The position numbers and the translations under genes were made by a program. This document shows, in pieces, positions 19,701 through 27,779 of a stretch of 56,522 nucleotides of DNA (positions are counted from its first letter, which is position 1; each line of letters begins with the position of its first letter). Under the pieces are notes generated by a model. That model had not been told where the DNA came from. It searched no databases and saw nothing but the letters and a program-made list of their open reading frames with translations. Source of the DNA: CAYPIE01 sp964410665 (GTDB lineage: Bacteria; Planctomycetota; Planctomycetia; Gemmatales; Gemmataceae); assembly GCA_964410665.1 (NCBI GenBank), contig CAYPIE010000035.1, positions 1 to 56,522 of the forward strand. Reading direction: 5' to 3'.

Positions 19701-20355
19701 GACTATATTGGTCCGAGAATCGGGTCACCTTGTCATCAAAGGTTTCCGGCGCGGCATAGACTGGGGTGACCCCACCGGTGACCGTCGCGCTCATCCCCTC
19801 GAAAGCCTTTGCCAATCCAAAGTCGGCAACTTTCACGTGGTTATGGACTAAAAACAAGTTTTGCGGTTTGATATCAAGGTGCTGCAGTTGGTGTTCGGTG
19901 TTCATCAAATCAAGGGCTTCTGAGGACTCCTCGATATACCGCAACAGTTCATCTCGTGGAATTCCCGAAAGTCCTTGCTCGCGACACTCGCGGAAGCGGT
20001 CCCACAAATTGCGGTCAGCCAGCTCCATGACGATGACCAGCTGACCATCGACAATGTCAAAGCGTTCGAGCGAAAGGATAAACGGATGGCGGACACTTTT
20101 GACGCGATTCAGTGCTTTAAGTTCTTGCTCAGCTGGCTTGCCTTCCTCACCAAGGGCTTCCAGATCGCCATAGACGAACTTGATCGCTTTGTGAAAGCCA
20201 CCGGGTGCTTCGGCTTTCCAGACTTCACCGAAGCCTCCGCGTCCCAATCGTTCAATCAACCGATACCCAGGGATCGGCTCGTCCAAATTCGCCATCTGCA
20301 CCGTTCCCTGAGGGGATGCGGGGAGGGAGTACCGGTCAAGTAGCCCTTTTGGCAT
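16738..20355 (-). CDS. Ser/Thr protein kinase fused to a tubulin/FtsZ-like (Tubulin_2-type) domain
   Basis: A 1205-residue protein. Residues 31-290 are a Hanks-type kinase with all key residues: GRGGFGEV loop (38-45), Lys59, Glu78, HLDIKPQN loop with catalytic Asp161 (HRD is HLD), DFG at 178-180 and the APE-like segment at 201-205. A proline-rich linker (about 290-400) follows. From about 405 the sequence reads MSVGGIGLVGLQQFL, LHLDTDP and then the tubulin/FtsZ phosphate loop TGGSGSGM (568-575), as in the Pfam Tubulin_2 family; the C-terminal about 450 residues are helix-rich and may be unique. No membrane segment is evident. An alternative start, MANLDEPIPGYRL, lies at 20295. It is a single gene convergent with cimA. 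A kinase-controlled, GTP-binding, possibly polymerising protein is inferred. Confidence 0.88.
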   Translation of the reverse strand: MPKGLLDRYSLPASPQGTVQMANLDEPIPGYRLIERLGRGGFGEVWKAEAPGGFHKAIKFVYGDLEALGEEGKPAEQELKALNRVKSVRHPFILSLERFDIVDGQLVIVMELADRNLWDRFRECREQGLSGIPRDELLRYIEESSEALDLMNTEHQLQHLDIKPQNLFLVHNHVKVADFGLAKAFEGMSATVTGGVTPVYAAPETFDDKVTRFSDQYSLAIVYMELLTGVRPFSGTNPRQLVLQHISGSPNLNPLPEHDRAIVSRALSKKPSDRFPLCCEFARSLRHATNSPSTTVSVPPVVPDDQLELQTPSSSKTYDRREAALAPPAKPPVNRRAPMPSQAPMPAPVPPMGRSLPALTTQGQVLSTRSLRAMMGQTNGVASATKTVAAESIKAPPEETGPGVLFPALLMSVGGIGLVGLQQFLVATHERFGPGRKLPHLHTLHLDTDPETVQEATSAPPPMALSMEDVLLARLNRPGHYLRRDGLPPVDKWLNNQVLYQMPRNPSTIGLRAFGRLALCDNFRLIMARLRQLLEKLTEMEPLREAERQTGLGIRTNRPRIYLVCSLTGGSGSGMFLDLAYIIRHALRQLGYTHPEVIGIFFLPPVDRFSPKAAPIINAHAALRELSHFSAPNTVYHTKFDTRLDPVIDRDRPFSRCVLIPLSKLEEPRKLRKAGDRAAGLLIQELLTPLGRTMEEVRTSGTRHSLRPNVECQSFGLFRLAWPRQRLLQASTRRFCIRMLQYWTADSVEHLREPLRLWLDEEWERRLLDPQTLITRLRDDATRLFEQPPEQYFAAMLEPLAAGVSARGGRYDARSACLVLDEMFHQLGRPETENDQAPGRLTDALGRSTRGMIKEAEAKITEMAMHFVEEPGHRVAGAEEIVRQITAQLKQIIESLEKMEEEIEDKVQDAYRRLMPLIGTIAHTNRGVTPELLEQLERFPVLRYREILVRTARSVYRSLLGNAQDYLRDIHFCRIRLNELTRSLRELAASDPCRVTRGIAEYILPPGCKTIEDAADQFLDSVALDEFNQFDTDLQVQIRRQFGSLTQVCLETNDHWIALRGLMEDKAVEFLNHRLERSNTAEVFFRKREQAAQDAQRTIINAYDEAVPSFLSPKAGIHPDFCLVSAPTGGDGEQFFSLVQDTLPDVEFTRTCAADEIVFYREMRHFKLNELPQLGPIAQDVYEKRLKQEDATPHSRMDVLWLPPS

Positions 20356-20688
20356 GCCCGTTGGGTGAAGCCATGGGGCGTTTTTCTGTTTCCTGAATCA
20401 TCGCCTTGAGCCCCGTATCTCTTGGCGTCAGGCGATTATCGGGATATTACTTCTCTACCTTGCGGGTGGAGCCTTGGCAAACAAATCGGACGACCGGCCA
20501 TTGCTTGAACACACTGATTGAAACTCGAACGGCATCCACCCAACAAAGATGACTTTGGTTTTGTTGTCACAAAGGCATCGTCATCAAGCGCATTCTCCTC
20601 CAGACAGTGGGCAGATCTGCAGAGGATTGACGCCATAAAGTTGTCAGGGGACGACCCTGCGCAGCTCCGAATCGCTGGCAGTGAGTAG
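20356..20688. other. Intergenic stretch upstream of the kinase-tubulin gene
   Basis: No gene or recognised RNA is seen. It must contain the leader of the minus-strand kinase-tubulin gene and possibly a plus-strand promoter for the genes that follow, but no strong -35/-10 pair stands out. Confidence 0.5.
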
Positions 20689-20841
20689 ATGGCCAGCGTC
20701 AACCCTCGCCCATGGCCATGGCAACGAGGCCTCTTTTCGATTGTGACGGGCGGGCTGGTCTGCTCGATCATCCTGCAGGTCATGGCCTCGATCGAGCGGA
20801 CAGGGGGATTCGTTCACGAGTTCATTCGCGATGAACACTAA
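20689..20841 (+). CDS. Possible 50-residue single-span membrane protein
   Basis: A short reading frame of 50 codons. The product has a basic, Trp-rich N-terminus (NPRPWPWQRG), a hydrophobic span (FSIVTGGLVCSIILQVMA) and a charged tail ending in RDEH, as expected of a single-pass membrane peptide. About three quarters of its third codon positions are G or C, which fits real coding sequence in this genome. The ATG directly follows an in-frame stop and there is no strong ribosome-binding site, so the start is unsure. It lies 88 bases before the MfnB gene. No family is recognised. Confidence 0.42.
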   Translation: MASVNPRPWPWQRGLFSIVTGGLVCSIILQVMASIERTGGFVHEFIRDEH

Positions 20842-20929
20842 CTCTTCGGCGACGCGAACTCGTAGCGGGTTCCCAATATGGGTGTCACAGTTCTTCCACG
20901 GTGTATTGTCTCATAGGAGTTTTCAACAA

Positions 20930-21649
20930 GTGATTGGGCTTTTGGTAAGCGTACGCAATCCGCTCGAGGCGGACGCGGCCCTCGCAGGTGGCGCGGATCT
21001 GATTGATCTCAAGGAACCGACCCGTGGATCGCTGGGAGCACCAGACTTTCCGGTGATTCAACGAGTGATTCGAACAGTCGCCAATCGAGCCCCTATCAGC
21101 ATTGCATTGGGGGAATTCACAGAAGGACTTCCTGGTTGGGTCCCGCAGCTCACGGGGATTTGCTGGTGGAAATGGGGTCTGGCGGGCTGTGGCGATCGCA
21201 TTGACTTTCCGCAGCGCTGGCTGTTGGGTCGTCAGGATCTACTTATGCGCTTACCCCGCAGCGAGATGGTGGCGGTTGCCTATGCCGATTGGCAACGTGC
21301 TGCGGCGCCTCGCCCCGAGCGGGTAATCCAACTCGCGATCGAGCATGGGATACCAGTTGTCTTGATCGATACGTACAAAAAGGATGGATTAGGTCTGGGT
21401 CACTGGATGCCGCTCGGACGACTGAAGGACTTCCGGGCACTTTTGTCTCAAGCAGGAGTCAAGCTTGCCCTCGCGGGTTCGCTTTCCGAAGCAAGCATTG
21501 AAACGCTTCTGCCGTTAGCCCCTGATTGGTTTGCGGTACGCGGAGCTGTCTGTGCAAAGGGCGATCGTTCGGGAACGGTCCAAGTCGAACGGGTGCACAC
21601 GCTTGCCCGATTGCTCCGCAAGGAGAACTGCACTTGCCCGGTAGAATAA
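20930..21649 (+). CDS. mfnB: (5-formylfuran-3-yl)methyl phosphate synthase (MfnB/DUF556 family)
   Basis: A 239-residue TIM-barrel-type protein. The GTG at 20930 was chosen because it has AGGAG 10 bases upstream and gives the family start IGLLVSVRNPLEA; the frame is open further up to 20831, but that part is not family-like. GGADLIDLKEP places Lys28 at the spot of the catalytic lysine of archaeal MfnB; Lys81 (WWKWGLAGC) and Lys150/151 (LIDTYKKDGLG) match the other conserved lysines. MfnB joins two glyceraldehyde-3-phosphates into the furan precursor of methanofuran. Planctomycetes carry methanofuran/H4MPT C1-transfer genes for formaldehyde oxidation, so this fits; no other gene of that pathway is in the window. 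Confidence 0.82.
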   Translation: MIGLLVSVRNPLEADAALAGGADLIDLKEPTRGSLGAPDFPVIQRVIRTVANRAPISIALGEFTEGLPGWVPQLTGICWWKWGLAGCGDRIDFPQRWLLGRQDLLMRLPRSEMVAVAYADWQRAAAPRPERVIQLAIEHGIPVVLIDTYKKDGLGLGHWMPLGRLKDFRALLSQAGVKLALAGSLSEASIETLLPLAPDWFAVRGAVCAKGDRSGTVQVERVHTLARLLRKENCTCPVE

Positions 21650-21673
21650 TCCGCCTCTATCATAGCTTTCATC

Positions 21674-21746
21674 GGGGCGGTAGCTCAGCTGGGAGAGCGC
21701 TGCAATCGCACTGCAGAGGTCGAGAGTTCGAATCTCTTCCGCTCCA
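21674..21746 (+). tRNA. tRNA-Ala (anticodon CGC)
   Basis: A full cloverleaf can be folded: acceptor GGGGCGG with CCGCTCC, D arm GCTC/GAGC, anticodon stem CTGCA/TGCAG with loop ATCGCAC (anticodon CGC), and T arm GAGAG-TTCGAAT-CTCTT. The acceptor contains the G3-U70 wobble pair, the alanine identity element, which confirms the assignment. The CCA end is not encoded (it reads A then TTC). Confidence 0.96.
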
Positions 21747-22229
21747 TTCACAAGTTCTTTTCTCCCCCAATGATCCGTGGTAACGAATGCTCTGCCCAAA
21801 CTTCGAGAACTTCTATCACCCGTTTGTTCCTCGCTGAATCCCTTCAATCGATCCATCGCGTATGATAATTGGGCCTACTCACCGGATGGAATCTTGTACT
21901 TCTTGGTGGTGCTTGGTTATTGAGCAGGATGATCGAGACGGACGATGGTCCAGGCTGGTGCAATCATCTCCTCAACACCCCCCCAACCCTAGCTTCAACT
22001 TGAATCGGTAGGGTTTGCGGGAATCCAGTCGATTGCTGATCCAAGCGAATGACGTCACAGTCGGGACAGGATCGTCGACGCTGCTCGGAGTGAACCACCG
22101 TCTTCTTCTAGACAAGGAACTTGGACCGTACGCGGAAGATCCAGGATAGTGTCGAGGCTGCACGATCACTCGGATCAAGGAAGCTCGATCTACGCTGCAC
22201 TGGGTTGTCCGCCGATAGGCCATTTAGGC
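21747..22229. other. Intergenic stretch with no recognised feature
   Basis: About 480 bases between tRNA-Ala and the end of the CpaE gene. No reading frame with good codon character, no repeat and no clear terminator was found. Confidence 0.5.
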
Positions 22230-23441
22230 TCAGGGGAGGGAGGTGGGTGAACCTGCCTGGTGGACCCTACGCGAATCGACGATTGACTGTTTTTCTAGAA
22301 CGAGTTGGGCGACGCTTTCGATCACGCGTTCCATGGCACGTCGCCAGCGAGAGAAGAGTGTGCGAGTTCGCAATAGCATTGGTATTCCGAGGTTGCTCGC
22401 GACCACGGCCTGCCGATCGTAGGGGATAATCGCATCGATTGGCCGACCAAGCTGTGCTTGAATATCCTGAGGTTCCAAGCAACCAAGCTCATGACGTGAA
22501 TGCCGGCTCAGAATCAGTTGTTGGAGACCCCGATCATACTTGAGTTCATCAAGCAGGCTGAATAACCGTCCAATTCCTAGGGTACTTGGGACAGTGCTCT
22601 CAGTGAGAATCATGATTCGATCACTAAGGTCAAGGATGGTCTTGACAATCACATTGAATAAGGGGAATGTATCAATCACTACTAATGGGAATGCACGCCG
22701 CGCTAAAGTCAGGACCCGAGATAACACTTCATCGTCGATTTCGGAAGCTTGAAGGGGACTCAGTGGTGCCGCCAAGACCCGCAGAGTGGTCGGTGAGTGA
22801 GTCAAGGCCAGTTCCTTTAGTAGGGTTTCGTCAAGGCGATCAAACTCCTTAATGGCATCATAGATGGTGGTAATGGGCCGAAGGTCCAGCATGCTGGCAC
22901 AATGACCGACCTGCAAGGATGCATCAATGAGGATGACCTCAGTCGGGAACCGTCGAGCAAGCCCAACCGCTAGATTCACCGCGAGGGTTGTTTTCCCGCA
23001 GCCTCCTTTATTGCTGATCACTGAGACAACAGCCCCAAGCTGTTTGCGATTCGAGTGGTTTGCACGAGCCAAACGCTCAAGCAGTTGTTGAATCTCTCCA
23101 CGAGCGAGGGGCCGTCGTAAGAAATCCTTAGCACCTGCACGAAGTGCTTGAATGAGCATAGCCGTCTCGGACTCCACCGGCAAAACTTCTGGCGAGAATA
23201 CTACGACCACTGGACTCTCAGGTGAAACGATGGTCATTTCTTCGGCAAATGCACAAACTCCCGCGAGGTCCTCAGTCATCTCGATCAACGCGAGGTCGGG
23301 TCGCCGACTACGAGCAACTTGAATACCTTGCCAGATCGTCGAGGACGAGTAGGTAATAACGCGAAGGTCTCCGAGCGAATCTTCATACTCTCGGATGAGC
23401 GCGGTCGAGCCAACCATTAGAATTTGCGAAGGCTTATCCAT
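22230..23441 (-). CDS. cpaE: CpaE/TadZ-like pilus localisation ATPase
   Basis: A 403-residue protein of the MinD/ParA superfamily. Residues 1-125 form a receiver-like domain in which the usual phospho-acceptor position reads Glu54 (PDLALIEM), so it is probably not phosphorylated. The ATPase domain carries the deviant Walker A motif KGGCGKTT (145-152), the signature lysine and VILIDASLQVGH. CpaE/TadZ proteins place Tad secretion machinery at a cell pole or site. It is the last gene of the minus-strand Tad operon, 18 bases after the TadG-like gene. A possible shorter start is not needed because the ATG at 23441 matches the family. Confidence 0.85.
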   Translation of the reverse strand: MDKPSQILMVGSTALIREYEDSLGDLRVITYSSSTIWQGIQVARSRRPDLALIEMTEDLAGVCAFAEEMTIVSPESPVVVVFSPEVLPVESETAMLIQALRAGAKDFLRRPLARGEIQQLLERLARANHSNRKQLGAVVSVISNKGGCGKTTLAVNLAVGLARRFPTEVILIDASLQVGHCASMLDLRPITTIYDAIKEFDRLDETLLKELALTHSPTTLRVLAAPLSPLQASEIDDEVLSRVLTLARRAFPLVVIDTFPLFNVIVKTILDLSDRIMILTESTVPSTLGIGRLFSLLDELKYDRGLQQLILSRHSRHELGCLEPQDIQAQLGRPIDAIIPYDRQAVVASNLGIPMLLRTRTLFSRWRRAMERVIESVAQLVLEKQSIVDSRRVHQAGSPTSLP

Positions 23442-23459
23442 AGCGATTTTGGATAGGTT

Positions 23460-24905
23460 CTAGAAACGTTGGTTGTCCCTTCCCAGTATTACTGCCCTGA
23501 CAGCCTGATCCACTCGCCGATGGCTCGGCATAACGAATCCTTCTCGATCCAATGCCTGGGAGTTCACAGGGATGACAGCCGAAACGTTACTCGAAGCAAC
23601 CGCTTCTGGGAGTTTACGTATGAGAATGCGATGCGATTGCAACGGAGTCCAGGAAATGCGACCAAATCCAACGATGTGGTCGTCGTGGTAAATAGCGATA
23701 AAGGAACGCATTGCAGTATCGACGGCTTTCCACCAGGTTTCGGGTCGTGGCGTCGCAAGCTGAGACACTGGGAGCCCAATACTCAGTCCCATGTGTACGT
23801 TTCCAACAGTGCCAGCGGGGTGATCCTCTGGAACCGTTCCCTGATGGCCACGTCTCACACGGAGTGTATTGCCCTGATACGTATGAACCTGGAGGATTTC
23901 CTGGTTGAGACGTATCGCAAATGGGACTGGTGGGAGCTTGATCGTTTGATTCAGACGTAGCATCGTGTTGTTCGCGCGGATGGATTCGCGGAGCGAAATC
24001 AATTGAATTATTTGACCGACGTGATTCCCTTCTACGCGAATCGCTCCGGTTGGCTCAAACAGACACTCGGTTGGGCTTTGAATTGACTGAGCATTCCAGA
24101 ACTCCAATGCCAGAGCAAATGGGGCCAATCCAGGAAGACCAATAAAACGAGAAAGGCGCGAGTCGTTCGTATGTTGGTACATCGTACCTGGGTAGGCTGG
24201 CCCCACCCACACCGCGGGTCGACTGGTGGCCCGAGACTGGGCACGTAGCGTGAACGACTCGGAGGGCATCAGCCCGAACAGTCGACTAGCTTTACCAAAG
24301 AACGTCGTTAAAGGTGGTCCGGCTGAGGCGATCCCTGCGACACGATCAGATCTGTCGTCGCTACGATGGATCCTGACCACGAAGCTATCGTCGACAACCT
24401 CCATATCAGGAAAGATCTTGTGGATGGGATCTCTTGGCTGGTCGAGGCGATTGAGTTGTAAGTCTGGGTAAAATTGCTGAGCATTTGGATGATTCGGTCC
24501 GACCATGACGAACTGATGGTTGCCAATCGAGTGCAATGGCTCGAGCGGACCGCAGGCGTGGACACTTACGAAGTGGGAGACGAACCAACGTCTAGCGATT
24601 TGCCTCCAGGTGTCAGCGTTTGGGTTGACCGGTCCGCAACTCGCTTCCAAGTCGGCGAAGGCTAATGGATCTCCCGCCTTCATTTGTTCGAGGAGATCCA
24701 TTGGGATGTCATCGCGAAATCGTATCCCCTCGAGACTACTTGCGTCCGCAGCAGCTTGCATCTGGGATTGAACCAACCGAGCGAGACCTAGCTCAAGGAC
24801 CAAGACCGCCATATTTAGAAGAACGAACAAGCCTAGCAAAAACCAGATGACGATCGTCGCGGTACGGGTCCCATTGGATGTGTTGAGCATCATTACAGAG
24901 GGCAT
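23460..24905 (-). CDS. TadG-like pilus assembly protein
   Basis: A 481-residue protein. One hydrophobic N-terminal span (TIVIWFLLGLFVLLNMAVLVLELG, about 16-40) is followed by LVQSQMQAAADASSLEG, the form of TadE/TadG minor pseudopilins (here with ADASSLEG as in 'Tad-like' domains). The long extracellular remainder is polar with no domain recognised. It starts 5 bases after the TadE stop and belongs to the Tad operon, so a minor pilin or assembly role is likely. The alternative start MLNTSNG, six codons later, is equally possible. Confidence 0.72.
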   Translation of the reverse strand: MPSVMMLNTSNGTRTATIVIWFLLGLFVLLNMAVLVLELGLARLVQSQMQAAADASSLEGIRFRDDIPMDLLEQMKAGDPLAFADLEASCGPVNPNADTWRQIARRWFVSHFVSVHACGPLEPLHSIGNHQFVMVGPNHPNAQQFYPDLQLNRLDQPRDPIHKIFPDMEVVDDSFVVRIHRSDDRSDRVAGIASAGPPLTTFFGKASRLFGLMPSESFTLRAQSRATSRPAVWVGPAYPGTMYQHTNDSRLSRFIGLPGLAPFALALEFWNAQSIQSPTECLFEPTGAIRVEGNHVGQIIQLISLRESIRANNTMLRLNQTIKLPPVPFAIRLNQEILQVHTYQGNTLRVRRGHQGTVPEDHPAGTVGNVHMGLSIGLPVSQLATPRPETWWKAVDTAMRSFIAIYHDDHIVGFGRISWTPLQSHRILIRKLPEAVASSNVSAVIPVNSQALDREGFVMPSHRRVDQAVRAVILGRDNQRF

Positions 24906-24910
24906 GATGT

Positions 24911-25837
24911 TTACTCAAAGAGTTCTCGGCGATGAAAGCCGCGCAAATGTAATAACTGCCGAAAGGGACGAACGGTTGTCCCATGACTTGCCTGTCGTCC
25001 GAGTCCATACTTGCCCCCATAGGGATGAGAGCGTTCACCAGGTCGAAGGCGATCGTCAGGACTCACCTGAATGGGGAGACGAGAAGGCTCTTGCAGGTGG
25101 GTAGGCGGACGGTGTGGGTCGAGATAGTTTGCCGTGAAAGCCGCCGCCTGGAACGGGTAATTCATCTGCACAGCGACGACACCGCGCCATCTGGATTGAA
25201 TCGGGAATAGATCATTGCCCTGCGGATCGGCCCCGATTTCCTGGACGATGGGCAACCATGCGGACATTGGAGCAATGGACTCTGTTCCATCCGAACGGAA
25301 GCGGACAATGGGAATACGGATGCGTAGCCCACTATCGAGACCACCTCGTGGCGTGGGTAATACAGGTTCCTGAATGGTCTCTGGGGAAACAATGGCTCCT
25401 GGATAACGTAAAAGGGAGCGTGTCTGACCGCCAACTCTAATCTGATCAAAGATCATGAGAGTACGGAGTTGTTGATTGATCAAGGGGAGCTCGGCAAAGT
25501 AGTCATCCAGATTTTGATCCAAGCTAGTCAAGCGATCGAGGTCAATCACGAGCAGACGCTCGTCAAAGAGCTGGTCGCGAACGATCGGATGATCCAGGGC
25601 CTCAGCAAAACCAATGGTGGGAGGTAATGGAGTTCGTGCCAGTTCGCGAGCAAACAGCGAGGCAGCCTGCCCTAGACTTTGGGCGATAAAGATGGCTCGA
25701 CCGAGTTCCATCACTACTGCAAGAAGGATATACATGATCGATGCAACCAAGAGAAACTCGACCATGACACTTGCGCGTCGTGGAGCATCCTCTGTTGGGC
25801 AACCAAGGCTGTATTGCTTCGACCGGAAAGCGGTCAT
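24911..25837 (-). CDS. TadE-like minor pseudopilin
   Basis: A 308-residue protein with a prepilin-like start: RRASVMVEFLLVASIMYILLAVVMELGRAIF (about 21-51) gives the VEF motif with Glu plus a hydrophobic helix as in TadE proteins. The rest is an extracellular domain of no known family. It lies between TadC (18 bases upstream) and the TadG-like gene, which fits TadE order in Tad operons. The C-terminal tail is unusually basic and His-rich (LLHLRGFHRRELFE). The role in pilus assembly is inferred from position and the N-terminus. Confidence 0.75.
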   Translation of the reverse strand: MTAFRSKQYSLGCPTEDAPRRASVMVEFLLVASIMYILLAVVMELGRAIFIAQSLGQAASLFARELARTPLPPTIGFAEALDHPIVRDQLFDERLLVIDLDRLTSLDQNLDDYFAELPLINQQLRTLMIFDQIRVGGQTRSLLRYPGAIVSPETIQEPVLPTPRGGLDSGLRIRIPIVRFRSDGTESIAPMSAWLPIVQEIGADPQGNDLFPIQSRWRGVVAVQMNYPFQAAAFTANYLDPHRPPTHLQEPSRLPIQVSPDDRLRPGERSHPYGGKYGLGRQASHGTTVRPFRQLLHLRGFHRRELFE

Positions 25838-25854
25838 CGTCTCAGCTCCATGGG

Positions 25855-26805
25855 TTAGATTCTTGGATGGCCTGTTAAGCTGCTGATCATGCGGATAATT
25901 TCCCCGAGAATCGGGCCCAGCACTGCGACAAAAAACCCAGGTAGGAAACAGACAACCAGGGGCAACATGAGCTTGCTCGAAAGCGTTGCTGCGAATCCGA
26001 GGGCACGCTCGCGTCGTCGTTCACGGAGATCAACAGACTGTTGCCGGAGAATCTCCGCCACCCCCGCACCCAGCTGTTCCGCTTGTACCAAGGCCGACGC
26101 CAAAACGGTCAAGGAACCGGTTTCGGTTCGGGCGACCAATCGCCATAAGCAATCGATCCGCGAGCGTCCCGCGAATAACTCAGCTTGAAAGGTACGAAAC
26201 TCTTGGATGAGAAAGCGATGGGGGTCGCTTGCGTTGAGTACTTGCGTCAGGGCGGCATCGAAGCCCACACCCGATTCGGAGAGGGATGCGAGTAACTCCA
26301 GCGTGACCGGAAGATCCTTTTCCAATTGGGTGATCCGGGCCCGACGGGCCCCACGTACTTTCAAGGTAGGAATCAGTCCAGCAACGGTCAGTGCGAGAAC
26401 CGGAGAAAGATAGACCAAAGGGACGAACGCCTTACCAACTCCCGAGGGAATGCCGCTAAGTGCGTTGACGGCTACAGTGATCATCCCGAAGGTATAGAGG
26501 GAGTAGCCGAGGAGTCCGCCCAGACAACATCCAGCCAGCGTCGCCCACACGAACCAGCCTGGAGCAGATGAAGAACGATAGCCTGCTTGGATCAACCATC
26601 GTCGTAATGGGGTATTTGGTTGCTCTGGGTCGCCAGGCATGTTCGTACGGGCCGTTGTAGCGAGCTGGTTCACTGGATGCTTAAACGGCTCGAAGTGAAC
26701 CAGCCGCTCTCGACTACTGTGACGCAGTGTGAATCGTCGAGCCAAACGAAAGAGTGCCAGGATACCAAGCAACCCCAAAACGGTGCTTAGTACAATCAAA
26801 GCCAT
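25855..26805 (-). CDS. tadC: TadC-like inner-membrane platform protein
   Basis: A 316-residue protein of the T2SSF/GspF type. The start at 26805 (MALIVLSTVLGLLG) has AAGGA a few bases upstream and follows the TadB stop by 32 bases; the frame is open up to 27183, but that part lies over TadB. Residues include SESGVGFDAALTQVL, FQAELFAGRSRIDCLWRL, LVQAEQLGAGVAEILRQQS and ALGFAATLSSKLMLPLVVCFLPGFFVAVLGPI, typical of TadC. It forms, with TadB, the membrane platform that the TadA ATPase drives. Confidence 0.87.
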   Translation of the reverse strand: MALIVLSTVLGLLGILALFRLARRFTLRHSSRERLVHFEPFKHPVNQLATTARTNMPGDPEQPNTPLRRWLIQAGYRSSSAPGWFVWATLAGCCLGGLLGYSLYTFGMITVAVNALSGIPSGVGKAFVPLVYLSPVLALTVAGLIPTLKVRGARRARITQLEKDLPVTLELLASLSESGVGFDAALTQVLNASDPHRFLIQEFRTFQAELFAGRSRIDCLWRLVARTETGSLTVLASALVQAEQLGAGVAEILRQQSVDLRERRRERALGFAATLSSKLMLPLVVCFLPGFFVAVLGPILGEIIRMISSLTGHPRI

Positions 26806-26837
26806 GGGCGAGTTCCTTCGAAGGATTGTCGATGAGT

Positions 26838-27779
26838 TCAGTATTTCATCTCGGCCATCTTGCTGGCCCAGACAATGCCAACCACCTGTAACAGCATGGT
26901 CCCCGCCATAAGGATTTTCCCAACAAAACTGGTCGCGAACGTGGAAAATCGTTCGGGCTCCATCATGAATGACGTGTAGGCAAGAAAGTAGGTGATGAAG
27001 AGAACCATGATGACAGAGATCTTCGCCTCGGCCGTAAATGCATTCATTCTTCGTGCGATGTCGATTCGATCTCGGATGGTTCTGGCTACGGTGGATAGGG
27101 TCGTGGCCAAACTGCCCCCGACTTCCCAGTTGGTAATCAGGGTCGTTGTAAACAACCGAAAGGTTTCGAGAGGTACACGACACTGGAATGCAAGGTAAGC
27201 GGTTTTCGCATCATCTCCTAAGCGAATCCGTCCGATCACCTCATCAAGTTGACGTTTCAGTGGTAAGGGAGTCGTCCGAGCAGTGATCTCCAGTGCGGCG
27301 AATAAGCCAGCCCCAGCATGGAGTCCACTGATCATGAGATCGAGGGCGTCAGCAAGTTGCTGTTCCATACGTAGATTTCTGCGTTCCCAGAAAAAGCTGT
27401 CAAATTGCATCAGCAATAACCCGACGATGAGAGTGCTGGTCCCGATGTAAAGTGCCGGGATGGGAACGAAAACCAAAGATAGCGAACCCGCTGTTGCTGC
27501 GAGGAGCCATGGTAGGAAGTAGCGGCGCCGATTAAAGGGTTGAATCCGAAGCCCAGTCATTGGTTGTGTTACGAAAGACCCCTGGCCCAACTCCTTCGCA
27601 GGATTCAGGTTCGTGGAGAGGCGTTCTCGGCTTCGATTGCGCAGACTTAGTCGTCGCAATGCCCAAGCGAACATTATCAACGGTCCGAGCAAGCAGAGGG
27701 TGCTCAACCATGGGATCCATGTGATGAGTGGGTGGTGTGACAAGGCAATATCTCTGAAACAGTTTAGTTGGAAAACCAA
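26838..27779 (-). CDS. tadB: TadB-like inner-membrane platform protein
   Basis: A 313-residue T2SSF-domain protein. An N-terminal hydrophobic span (about 20-42) is followed by two more (about 85-118), then EQQLADALDLMISGLHAGAGLFAALE, the conserved TadB/GspF block, and a C-terminal pair of spans after FTAEAKISVIMVLFITYFLAY. Its first codons overlap the end of tadA by 16 bases, which suggests translational coupling. With TadC it makes the membrane platform of the Tad pilus machine. Confidence 0.87.
   Translation of the reverse strand: MVFQLNCFRDIALSHHPLITWIPWLSTLCLLGPLIMFAWALRRLSLRNRSRERLSTNLNPAKELGQGSFVTQPMTGLRIQPFNRRRYFLPWLLAATAGSLSLVFVPIPALYIGTSTLIVGLLLMQFDSFFWERRNLRMEQQLADALDLMISGLHAGAGLFAALEITARTTPLPLKRQLDEVIGRIRLGDDAKTAYLAFQCRVPLETFRLFTTTLITNWEVGGSLATTLSTVARTIRDRIDIARRMNAFTAEAKISVIMVLFITYFLAYTSFMMEPERFSTFATSFVGKILMAGTMLLQVVGIVWASKMAEMKY

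Noticed and set aside
21515..21856. Minus-strand protein-like frame over tRNA-Ala
   Set aside because: It reads through a tRNA; such 'EEIRTLDLCSA' translations are well-known tRNA artefacts.
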